A stretch of DNA of 64,000 nt from Styela clava (taxonomy: Eukaryota > Chordata > Ascidiacea > Stolidobranchia > Styelidae). The stretch's first letter is position 1, and every line of letters starts with the position of its first letter. A program made the position numbers and the translations under genes. The notes below the pieces were generated by a model. It had not been told where the DNA came from and ran no database searches. It saw only the letters and a list, made by a program, of their open reading frames with translations. The DNA lies in contig NC_135252.1 of the NCBI RefSeq assembly GCF_964204865.1, positions 19,179,383-19,243,382 of the forward strand, given 5' to 3'. This document shows, piece by piece, positions 12,498-24,100 of this stretch.

Positions 12498-12518
12498 GGG
12501 GGGGGGGGGGGGGGGGGG
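12498..12518. repeat. Run of 21 G
   Basis: An uninterrupted G21 homopolymer in otherwise AT-rich DNA, just outside the hAT-type MITE. The exact length is unreliable in sequencing. Confidence 0.9.
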
Positions 12519-12539
12519 AGGAAAATCACTGCCACAACA

Positions 12540-12900
12540 CCACTTTTAATGCTACCATACGTATATGGTTACAGTTTCAAAACATTGATTTCTCGGTGGT
12601 GGGTAAACACATTCAGCAGTGAACTGAGATTTGCTCGGTGAGATAATTGGTTGTTCTGGTGTTACTATTATTTCGTTATTTTCAAAGGATTAACTTTTAT
12701 ATTCTCCGCCTACTCCAATGGGCGCAAACATCACTTTCAATGCTACCGTTCTTATATCGTTACAGTTTTTTGGTACAGATATGGAAGAGGGTAAACACAG
12801 TCAGTCCTGAAGTACGATTTCCGCGGTGAGATAATTGGTTTTTCTGACATTCCCGAGTGGGGAAATATTCCCACTACTGTGCGAGCAAAATGTTTCAAAC
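12540..12900 (-). repeat. Dispersed repeat R2 (inverted match to 32.19–32.53 kb)
   Basis: Contains internal sub-repeats (CAATGCTACC...TTACAGTTT twice) and matches about 32,190–32,530 in reverse complement, including the CTCCGCCTACTCCA segment. No coding potential is visible. Confidence 0.6.
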
Positions 12901-13139
12901 CTAAATCATAAATAAATATTGTGAAAATTTAGGTTTCTATTCCACTGCTATTTCATCATCAACTTATCTTGAACTAACTTATTCATCGAATTTGAAGGAA
13001 AAGAACTTTTCATCAATCGGTCTGAATTCTGATAATTCAACCACGCCAGGACGTGCACATCACTAATTGTATAATAAGTGCTGTTCTGTTTATGAAATTT
13101 TGTTAATTTAAATGAATTAATTTTTTTTATTCGCCTCTA

Positions 13140-13650
13140 ATTCCTAACCGTCTCTTGCACTGTATAAACACTACAAATGCAATATTTGAAAACCAAATTT
13201 GGTGAACTTATGCTTTTTCTGCTGTAATATCTGTTATATTAGCTTCACGACTAAAACTTCAGCAAATATTTATTTTCAGATACTACCATGCAATGAATAG
13301 AAGAAGAGTAAAGACTTTTATAGTTCATAGGATTTACAATATTTATAATAAAAATATTACATGGATTTAACTCGCATTAAAATGAATACATATACAAACT
13401 TTATTTCGAGCTCAGCAATTGTTATCTATCTTATATTAGTGGTATTGGGTACAGTCAATATATAATAAAAGTTTGTTTTATGGTAGGGAACTAGCCTTTG
13501 TCTTTTTGAATTGGATATTTTTTTGAATTCCATATCTAGCAGTGCCTTGACAGCTTTTGACTTGTTTCAAGTTAGGTAACAAGCAGTAACCACTGATATA
13601 TTTATCGAATAGATCAATCAAGATACATAGCCTTTATCAAAAGAAACCGT
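13140..13650 (-). repeat. Dispersed repeat R1, copy 2 (inverted)
   Basis: Reverse-complement match to 8058–8660 and 31407–31990, for example the ATCTATTCGATAAA-type segment and the TTTGGTTAACTTGT-type end. Together with 8058–8660 it forms part of the inverted repeat around mini-exon gene B. Confidence 0.6.
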
Positions 13651-13904
13651 AACCGATCAGCAGTTACTCAATTACTAAACCAGCCTAAGGCGCGATGAGG
13701 AGTAGTCCAGCAATCCTTCGTACATAATTGTCCCCGTGGAATTCGATCCAGCGAGAAGCCGATAAGACGACTTAATTAATCATTTGTGTACTATAGCATC
13801 TCATCCGGTTACCAGTCCATGACCGGTATGGTATTAGGTAAACAGTTATTTCTTTCAGATACACGATCTTGGTAGTGAGGGAGACCGTAACCGATCAGGG
13901 TCAA

Positions 13905-14085
13905 TTGAATACGCATACCAGCCTCCAGCGGTGAGAAGTCCGGCAATCTTCTCGCACATAATAATCCCCCGCGGAATTCGAACCAACGAAACAACCCAGC
14001 GCAATGAGAGGCGCGTGGGCAGGCGAACCGTATTCCTAATCGCGCTAAGCACGATGCCCAATCACCGAGTCTGGTGGCTGACAAT
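13905..14085 (-). repeat. tRNA-derived SINE-like copy
   Basis: On the minus strand it carries a well-formed B box (GGTTCGAATTCC at about 13,971–13,984) and, about 60 bases upstream, a GCTTAGCGCGATTAGG stretch that could be a diverged A box. It is related to 7690–7900. A partial third copy lies at about 13,690–13,790 (GTGGAATTCGATCC). The open frames of 62–91 codons here come from this repeat and are not genes. Confidence 0.55.
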
Positions 14086-14636
14086 AATTAACATCATTAC
14101 TGTAACAATATATAAGTAAACGTTTATTTCATCTCCATAATCAGCATAATGTAAAGATGATAAAATAATTAATGAAAACCAAGATTACAAACTGATTACA
14201 AAATCAGGATAGCAAACAAAATCTCAAGTAATGTTTAAAGCGTACAAAATGTGATTTGGAAGGTTTTGCCAAAGGCAAGTGGTACGTGTTATCTCACATA
14301 TGCATATTAAATTAACACACACACAACCACATAGAATAAAATAAAAATATATAAGAAAACTTGGAATAAATAATTTGGTACACAAAAAAATAGAAAAATA
14401 ACTATAAGCATAAACAATTAAAAAATTCCTGCCCCACTTTACCAATAGTTTTAAGGTTGCCAAATTTAATACGAATTAATTGTTGACTGAATTATTTCTT
14501 TCAAAATCGCATTAGTTTATTGGTGTTATTCAAATGGTACAGGTTAACGAAGACGAGTTGAAAGGAACCTTAAGTTTCAACTAATGAATGGTCAACTAAG
14601 AATCATTTATTGTTACCCGAAAACTTTAGTCTATAA

Positions 14637-16359
14637 CAGTGTTTTCCAACCCGAGTCCGCGGTCTCAAATGAGTCCGCGGAGCGTTTGAATGAGTCCGCA
14701 ACGAGCCAGAAATTTACTGCGGGTCGCAAACGTTTTTGCGAAACTTAACTATCAGCCAAGTTACGATTTAAGTTAGAATTTACATAAAACATAATAAGCA
14801 AGTTCATTCACATAACATTAATCGAGTCAATAATTACTGGTTACTAAGTAGGGCTGCTCATATATTCTAAAATTCAACTATTAGAATATAAATTTACTAT
14901 TCGAAAATTTAGTAACAAGTGACGCGACGGGTCACTTGCGCGCGCTTAATCAAACGATCGTATTTCCCAATTCATCTACGGATTTCCGACGAAAACACGA
15001 GTCTGCACACGCTTCGATAGATACCTAAATGGTGTTTCGCGAGTTCGAACAACGAGGAATATATTTTTTTTCTGATGCTGAGTGTCAAGGGTGGTAACCC
15101 AAATTATTTAAATTGAAAAGCGGAAATACTAGAAATAAAACGGAGAACACCTTAAGTTTTGTTTTATGATGGTCCGCGATTAAAAACGCTTTTTTAGACA
15201 CTACGAATCGCAAAATTTCGGGTGTGCGGTAATATACGTACCAGGGCATTTTCCCTCAGAATTCCTCAAGATTTTTTGAATTTTCCCTCAGGATGCCTCC
15301 ACATTGGTACGAACAGCTCAGATTTGTCGAATTCACAAAAATACGAATCAAAACAAAATATAGTCAGACACTTTCACGCATTTTTGTGTCCACGCATTGT
15401 CATGATGATTTCTGAGTAGTATTGCTTTTATTTCGTCAACACGTCCGCAGATTAAAATGATCACAATTAATCTAATATTAAAACAAGGCGATAAATGTGT
15501 ATTTTTGATATACTAATATACTCAAAATATATTTTTAATAAGTACTAAATCAAGTTGCACTTTCTGGAAATTTATAGCAGATAGTAGGATTTTTCTAACG
15601 GCGATAACAAATTCGCAAGATCGCAAAAAATATGTATCCAAACTAAATATAATCGGGCAATATATTCTCATCTCATCATAGTCCAAGATTGCCTTGCCAT
15701 TTTAAAGCAGTAATGCTTTCATCGAAGCAACCGCGAGTTACCATGAACACAATTAAAATAAAATAAAAGGACATTTTAAATTCTCGTCGTCGTCATTGGA
15801 TTGAATATTGTGCGACAGAAAAGGCCATTTTATACACTAAAAAATTGGGCACTTTTAACAAACGCGTAATTGCGGCGAATTTCCGGGTTTATATCGGATC
15901 CCGCAGGAGGAAATGTGATGAACATTTCATAATTTTCTTAAATTTGAAAAAACATTCACTTCTCACTCATAGTCTGTGTCAACTTCAACAAAGACGAACA
16001 GGTAAAATCATTGCTATACCTTTTTGTTCGAAATGCAGATTTATGGAACGATTGATCATAGGATGTTGGTGGTGAATACTTACTGACCGAATATTGTATT
16101 GAATTAACAGATTAGAGATATCGAAATTATAATTGTTCACTAATTAAACCTAGGCTTTGACCTATTTCCCCCCAGGCTGGAAATTACGTGTGAGGAAAAA
16201 TAAAAAGTGTCATTACTCGCCAACAGGTGGTTCACATGATTGATGTTTTCATTCAAAATCTTTATATAAACAAAATTCACCAAGTTGTTGTGGCGATCTA
16301 TCTTTTAACAATAAGCATGATCTAAAGACTGGGCATTTTAAAAAGTTTGAGAACCACTG
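14637..16359. mobile_element. hAT-like element, about 1.7 kb, non-coding
   Basis: Begins CAGTGTTTTCCAACC and ends AGTTTGAGAACCACTG, imperfect inverted ends of hAT type. Open frames inside are short and none resembles a hAT transposase (no BED finger or dimerisation region recognised). The flanking 8-mers do not match well. It interrupts the inverted duplicate of the 6.3–8.7 kb region, which is otherwise traceable on both sides. Confidence 0.5.
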
Positions 16360-17269
16360 ATGTAGAGTATACACTGACAGAAAACGAACGAGAACTCTCA
16401 GTCAAACGAGTATAACGACTAAAAAAATATTTGAAGAGAACAGTTCGGAAAGTATAGAATAGCAATATAAATTATAAAATCTATGGTTATCATCCCACAT
16501 GCGGTGGTTTACAAAATATTACCATGCATATTGTTGAGATTTATATTTACTTAATCAGATCTATTCTCAAAAATTTTAGCCGCTGAAACTGGGCCTACAG
16601 ACAATAACAAAATTATTCCACGCTGCCGATAAAGAAATAATTTCTTGAATTAATCAGACCAGTCAACAATTTTAATTCACTATAAATGTGAACAGGACGA
16701 ATATTATTTTCTTTTTTTTAGCGAATTTTTTGCCGCTATTCAGTGTATCATTCTAAAATTCGAGACATTTCTTAGACAAAAAAATTATAAATAACATGTG
16801 CTCCGCTTTTTTATTTTAAAGCTGAAATCTTCTATTCTAGGTCTATGAATTGTTTGTGAATCAATTTTCATTGTATATTTTATCGTAATAGATTTATTCC
16901 ACCATCAAAAAGTGGTCGAAAAAACCTCGTGGATATTAGACAAATTTGGAGGAATGAAAGGAATCAATTGAATTAAAGGAATCAAAATGAATGGAAATGG
17001 ATGAATGGAAAATGAAAGGAATCAATTGAAATATAAAACACATACAACAATTACATGAACGCTTTAGGTTCATTTGGTTGTGACTATCTTAAACTTTGGC
17101 CATCTTATCAGTATAAATACCGTAAATATGCAATATAATACTAACTCATTGCTGTCCTTAAATCTAAAGTGTTACGTTTACTAAGCAGTTCACGGTCTCG
17201 AATATTTAATCTAGAAGAAAGTATGTTGTGCATTTCTTAGCCCAACATATTCTTTCTATTTTTCGGCCG
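16360..17269. other. No gene seen
   Basis: AT-rich non-coding DNA between the hAT-like element and the collagen exon relic. A simple repetitive patch of GGAATCAA/GAATGGAAA-type sequence occurs at about 16,950–17,030. There is no counterpart of the BACK fragment, although neighbouring inverted-duplicate sequence is present. Confidence 0.5.
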
Positions 17270-17419
17270 ACGTTAGTTCTTTTGGAATGGGTTCGGTCCA
17301 CCATTCGGAAAATGTGGAAATCAGAAAACGGAAATCTTGTAAAAATGGATCCTCTTGTTATTGGGACAGGAATCTTAGATGGAAGAGGTTTGATTAAGGG
17401 AGTTTTGAGGCATCGCATT
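17270..17419 (-). pseudogene. Relic of collagen-like gene last exon
   Basis: Minus-strand match to exon 3 of collagen-like gene 1 (6689–6849), with the preceding acceptor (TTTTCAG) still present. In the live exons the reading enters as TGC-CGG-TGC or TGT-CGA-TGC; here one base is missing (TGCGATGC), which shifts the spliced frame. Read in the other frame, the tail (CLKTPLIKPLPSKIPVPITR) is still recognisable. No Gly-X-Y exon lies nearby, so this is an isolated duplicate fragment. Confidence 0.75.
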
Positions 17420-18155
17420 CTGAAAATACAAAAAAATTTGGCATTTGTGATAACAAAAGTTACTTTCAGTCACACTCAAAGTCACACTCAATATATATCA
17501 AGGGCTGTATCATTATTAGGAAACATATTCCTCAAACGAAATGATCGGAACGATCGATTGAAAAGATCTTAATGCTAACTCACATTCTTTTCTAATGCGC
17601 AAATAATGTAAAATCCACAACTACAAATACATTACGACCTGTCCTATACCATTGTTATCGGAATGCTGCGTTAATGTTGTCGTTTGGAATCAAGTACCCA
17701 AGAATAACTAATGCTGAAAGAAAAATGCCAGCATCGTTAGATCAGTGAACTAATCACCATGCTACATAATATATAATAATTCGAGTCATAGTACCTTTGG
17801 AGTTTGTCTGCACTTTATGTTCTCATATGCTGTTTTAAGATCCGCTCTCTTTGAATTCAAATAATTTGTAGTGGCATTCTAAATATGAGTGAAATGAGCA
17901 TATGAGCGACATATAAATTTAGAAATGACAACATTGCGAGAAACATTCCATATTCAACCAATGTTGGTATTTCCAAAGAAATTGGTCCGTAATTAGGGAA
18001 ATAGTGCTATTTTAGCCTCATTAACGTTTCTGGTATCATGATTCTCATATAGACTGTGAATAGACCTGTAACTTTAACCCAACCAAGGAAACAATTCGGC
18101 AAACGATAGATAAAGCGTTCAAAAACGTTCAGAGTTCTACTTTAGAGTTTAATCT

Positions 18156-21100
18156 CTAAATATATAAGAAATTGTTCACATTTACATCTCCATGTTCTTC
18201 AAGCCATGTTATAGTTGCATCACATTCTTTCACGATGAGTCGCTTTTGTTCCTCGTCGAGTGTACTTGGCGAAGCTTTTGCACGTTGCGTTATTTTGTGA
18301 ATGTAGGCTTCTAAATTGTTTCTTGCTTTATTAAGCTGTCTCGCTTTCTCGTCTTCTTGATTAAAAACCATGTTTTCCTGAATCTAGAATGCATGTGTTG
18401 GTAATATTCAACATCAGGAATTTCATATAGCTCTATTTACAGCGAACCTTGGCTTTACGATACTTGACCTTTTAGTTTATATAGTTTAAAAATATTTATC
18501 TTCAAATTGTTTTGAAGGGCCCATAAGATTTGCTTTGGTACCTCACTCATTCGATCAGAATAAAACCATATAACGACAAAAAAAAAACTTCTTCTAAATT
18601 TTGTTGAATAAAAAGCGCGAATAGAGGTTATCACGTGTCACTCAAATTAATCAGGGTTGGAACCCGGCGTGCAATCACAGAGTCGTTCGTACGTTATAGT
18701 TTTGCTTTGACTTTCGAAATGCTTAGTCATAGTCAAGATTTTGTTTAAAATATATAAAATCTGGCTCTTACCATTGCACGTATTTCCGAAGTCAACATGT
18801 CTTCATTCTAAAATAATAAAAAAATTATGTTTATGCAATTGCGTTACGTAGATTAGCTGATTGCATTCGTCTCATTTCAAAACATTTTAGACTACCTCAG
18901 CTGGGCTACAGTTAATTGTACTTTATAGCAAATAAAATAGGATTCTTAGCTCTCACATAATCAATTTATATTATTGTAGTAGACAGTTTATAATAATGGT
19001 ATTTGTGTCCTCAATTAAAGAATTGTAAATTTCTGAGTAAGCACATGTATGCGTATCTTCATATCACATTTTTACTTTTTAAAATTAACTACTTTTTAGC
19101 TCCGACATAATGCCTTATTATTATTGTAGCACACAAACTATATAGGACCTATGTCTTTCTACTTCAATTAAAAAAAACTGAATGTTATGGGCTCTACAAC
19201 ACCTGATTTTACGTTTATGTATATATAAACGTACCTCTGCAGCGGAATGCGCATTACTTTTAGCCTTGTTAAAGACTTGTTTAGCATAATAAGCAGCACC
19301 ACATGCAATCGCCTCATCCGGATTTAGGGTTCTGTTTAACGCTTTTCCATCAAAAATTTTTTGAAGAAATTCTCTGATTTTGGGGATTCGTGTTGAACCT
19401 CCGACGAGTACGATGTCGTCAATCTGTTAAAGTAACAATCGCATCTGAGTCTCGTTGCAATTTTTACATGGCCAACCTTAACCAATGCGGGAAGATATAT
19501 CACGGTAGAGTTAGCGACAAACACATAATTGACACATATGCCAGATACCTCAGATCGCATTTAAAAAAGATACATATTGTATTGAACAAGGGCTCAGCCT
19601 GAAATTTTCAAGGGCAGGGCGGTTCTGAAATTTCTAATTGACAATTTATATCGGAACAGTTAGCGGTTCCGGGTTTTTCCGAGTGAGTTTTCAAAAGTCT
19701 TGAGAATCTAAATGGCGTTTTAAGCTACGAAAACGAAATTGAATAAAATTAATATATTTCACCTGGTTGGCGCCAATCTTCGCTTTTGTTAAAACATTGC
19801 GAAGAACTTGTTCGATACTTTCAAAACTATCTTTATTTATTTCTTCAAATTCGGATCTTCTAAATGTTCTGTTGTAAGGTTCATTCCCATCAATGCAATC
19901 GGCTTGGAGTCTGCAAAATATTAGGAGTTAGAGTAGTGTCAGGTAAGATTGAACAACTCAGCAGTTGCTTCACGTATTTGCTAAATATTTTAAACGCGAC
20001 CGATTTATTAATTTCTAGATTACTCATACCCGTCTTGGTTTATAACTACTTATCAAAATGTAGTATCTATTCTGCCGGCGAAACATATTTTCATGGAGTT
20101 GGAATTTGTTTGCCAAAGGTTTAACACTTTATATGCCAAGATCAGTTTTTTCAATTTTACCGTTCCGTGCCAAGGTGAAAACGAGAGAGTTCTCTCCTAT
20201 TCATTCCCTCTCGTATTTAGTTTTTGATTCATCGGGAAAGGGGCGAACCCAGCGGTGTCATCAGTTATCGTTCATTCCGACACTTCAGTCGTAGGTGAAA
20301 GAACTCACCTACACACGCGTATCTTGTCGGAATTGCTCTTTCATGCTATTATAACATAAGTTGATGATAACTTGTCTTGATCTCTCATTGCGATAAAGAT
20401 TCAATTCGAACATTTTATTCAGCAATCAGAATCATTTTATTAAACGAAAATATCAAATTTGGACAAAGAAAACAAAATCGTTTACTAGCATAAAAATATA
20501 TCCTTCATTCGCTATATATTCCAATAACATTAATAATGGCCAATTATTGTCACTCACAAGGATAACATATTGCAAAATAAACAAAGTAGTCACATTGCAT
20601 ATTCATACAACTGTAACACATATGTAACTCTATGACCTCGTCACCATTACAATACGTCGAAAGTATTGAAATCGGCCTCTTATCTTGCCATAGTAGTGCG
20701 AGTAATTGTCCTTTTCGTAGTGAGATGATTTCCCCTTTCTTTAGTTTTGTTTTTATTTCTACTGGAAGTCCCTTCCGGTTTACAATGACTGTTCCCGTTA
20801 TCGATGTTTTCCTTCGCTGCAATTCCTCGGCTAATGCGACAGAGTTATAGAGTCTAAATTAAAAATGATTATTATTAAAAATTGGTTGTGATAAAACAGT
20901 TTATGCAATTGATTGATATATCCGACAATGATTCGTTATCTAAAATAGAACGCAGTATGGCGCCGAGACGTAAATTATCTAATTTGTCTTATCAATACCG
21001 AATAATCAACATACCTATCAACAAATACGTGATATCCTCTATCCAGATGACTTTCCATTAGTTGCAAAACTAAATTCGAAGTTTTTGTGACGCCGGGTGG

Positions 21101-24100
21101 AAGTTGTTCCAAGTTTGGATTACCATAATCTATTTTTACATTGAAAATGTATCCAGTTGTTGAATCACTCGCACTACTATGGCAAGATAAGAGGCCGATT
21201 TCAATACTTTCGACGTATTGTAATGGTGACGAGGTCATAGAGATACATATGTGTTACAGTTGTATGAATATGCAATGTGACTACTTTGTTTATTTTGCAA
21301 TATGTTGTCCTTGTGAGTGACAATAATTGGCCATTATTAATGTTATTGGAATATATAGCGAATGAAGGATATATTTTTATGCTAGTAAACGATTTTGTTT
21401 TCTTTGTTCAAATTTGATATTTTCGTAAAATAAAATGATTCTGATTGCTGAATAAAATGTTCGAATTGAATCTTTATCGCAATGAGAGATCAAGACAAGT
21501 TATCTCCAACTTATGTTATAATAGCATGAGAGAGCAATTCCGACAAGATACGCATGTGTAGGTGAGTTCTTTCACCTACGACTGATGTGTCGGATAATAC
21601 CGAAACATGCGTAATACATTTCAGGTGCGTTTGTATCTTAGTATTGCTCCTGAGTTTTCGTCGGGCGCTTCCAGATTTGGTGGGTTCAGTCAGTAAACGA
21701 TGAAATTCGAAGTCTTTACTTGCCTCGGCAAACATTTCATTCAATCTGGTATTTATAGCGAGCAAATACTTATTTGTGTGGATATTTGAACTAATATTGG
21801 CGTGCAAATGAAGTATTTCCAAATGCAATTTCAATATTCATTATACGCATCCGGTGTCTCTAAGTTGACATAATAAAAAGGTTTAAAGCTTCATCGAAAT
21901 TCGTCAGTTGATCTGTCAAGAACACGATTTTCCGAAATTGTCATCTCACGCAATTTGCTACGCAAGTCGTCTCGACTGCACGTAGTCCCGTCTTCGTGGC
22001 GCCAGACACGTGATCGCTATTGCGTAGCTACGTAATCAGTACGCCATGGCTGCTTATTGAACTTGTTCATCCGACACAAAGTCGTAGGATTGCATATTTT
22101 GCTATAATTATGGTTATACAATAGCTACGGAAGTAATTCAATATGAGCTGAAAGCATACGAGGGGCTCTGTGTTGTTGGTAATATATTTCCCACTAAATT
22201 ACTATATCTCGGATCATATCTCACTGACAAGTAGAAAAATATATATTTCTGAATATTTTTGAATAATATCAATTTCTCACTTTATTATTTCAAAATGTAA
22301 CATTTCACCTCTCAGGACGATAAAATTTGCTTTCGTTGCAGATGTCCGTCAATCCGTTACCCAAAAATGATAAAAAATTAAAAAAACGTTCAAAAATACC
22401 AACATTTTGAATCATTTCATCGTCCTGCCAATAAGACGACGATCATGCATATAAAAATATTCGAATTATTTCCCGGTTTAGTAATGTTTTTCTACATCTT
22501 CGTAACATGATTGATAATATTATCATCTCTCCTCACACCTTTCAATCATTTCACCGTAAAAAGTTGAAACCGTGTGTTGGCGTCAGTCGGTCTCGTACAA
22601 ATTTTTGATGATAATTTGCGGCTAATATGTACCTCGGCCATGCTAAATAAGTTGATAATTTACTTCATGGCAGACCCTCCTTCCATCTTGGTATTTCTTG
22701 AATGACGCGATTGGCTGACGACGTCATTCTTTCTCCCCAACTTGACAACAAGAGAGAGAGAGAGAAGAAAAAAAGACGGCAAATACCTGAACTCGACCTT
22801 CTTCTATCTATTAAACTTTTTCCTTTTCGAATGACGTATATATACGTCATTTTGCATTGATGGCACGGAACGGTTGGCGCCAAATGACGTATATATACGT
22901 CCTTGGCATCGAAAGTGTTAAAGCAATGTTAATATGTTTGACTCCGGTTGAAATTTTTTTAGAATTTTTTATCCCCATCTGATTACAATCTCAAATATTA
23001 CAAAAGCAAAATGAGGAATTATGGTATATGCAAAACTTCCCCCAAAACGACTCCAGAATAAATTTTTATTCTGTGACGTCATCGTAGTTATGTGTGTACT
23101 GATTTCTATAACTTGTACCCTTGTATGTTCCTAAAAGTTGATAAAGTTTTGTATCTGGCACAACTCGTTTATATCTTTCGCAATATTTTAAGTAATGAAT
23201 GCTGTTGTAAGTATAATAAAAGCATAAATTATAATAGAGTATATCTTTAATTTTATTTATTTTAAATACCTGGTTTGCTTTGAAGCGGACAATGTTTTCT
23301 TCGCTTTTTCACAGGCCACTCTCAGTCGGAACATTCCCTTCTTATTACCAGAACATACGTTTAACTCATTCATGACATCAATGTCAAAATCGTCTCCTGA
23401 AAATCAATAAAACAAAGTGAAATACAAGTTTAAAACTTGTAACTTGAGACACATAGTTGTCATAACATCTATACAGAAGCCAAACTTCAAGTCTCAAATA
23501 AAGGGTTCAATAATATATGCACCTCACCCAGGGTGCAATACATTGAGAACTCAATGACAAGCCGGAAAGATTACGGCCATTCCAAATAACAGTATAGCTT
23601 CATATTTATTGTGGTCAGTGTTCCCTCTAAGTCTAAGAAAATGTTACACTGTTCAAATGTTTAATGAGCAAGAATATTCTGAGACTGAGCAAAGTACACA
23701 TTCAACTCGTAAACATGGAATGAGCATTATAGCTAGGCGTTAGAAAATATGACGAGCCACGCTTTAAAATGTTGCAAGTGAGCGAGAATGAGATGTTACT
23801 GCGCAATTGGCCTGGTGGTAGTGCGTAATGGGGCAGTTGCGCACATTGAGGAGGTCGTGAGAGATCAGAAGCTGCTTGCAGGGGGATCAATACAGAGCGA
23901 GTTAGTACCGTATATATAAAAGGAAAATTGCACGAAAGTAGAAACGTAACTGAATGATAAGCCTAATTGCCTGGAATTTAGTTAATTATCGGAATTTTCT
24001 CACATCAACACTGAATATTTTAGAAGCAAAAAATATAGTTCCAGATATTTTGACTTTTTGTTCAATTTATTTAGGATTACCTATTAAGTAATAAAAATAG

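Larger units (their letters stand above)
20125..22917 (-). mobile_element. Complete piggyBac-type element with TTAA target duplication
   Basis: Flanked by TTAA on both sides (20121–20124 and 22918–22921). Its ends are inverted repeats: CACTTTATATGCCAAG at the left, and CACTTTCGATGCCAAGG read inward from the right. Sub-terminal inverted matches ACCGTTCCGTGCCA lie at about 20,159–20,173 and 22,861–22,874. The inverted Hsp70-like copy has an uninterrupted site at about 48,160–48,180, which confirms the boundaries. It lies in the intron between Hsp70-like exons 6 and 7. Inside is a transposase relic on the minus strand and an internal foldback. Confidence 0.85.

Noticed and set aside
13809-14119. 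Three overlapping open frames of 62–91 codons
   Set aside because: They lie on a tRNA-derived SINE-like repeat, run on both strands and show no protein family features.
14637-16359. Possible hAT transposase gene in the 1.7 kb element
   Set aside because: Only short open frames occur inside, with no recognisable transposase motif. Treated as a non-autonomous or fully decayed element.
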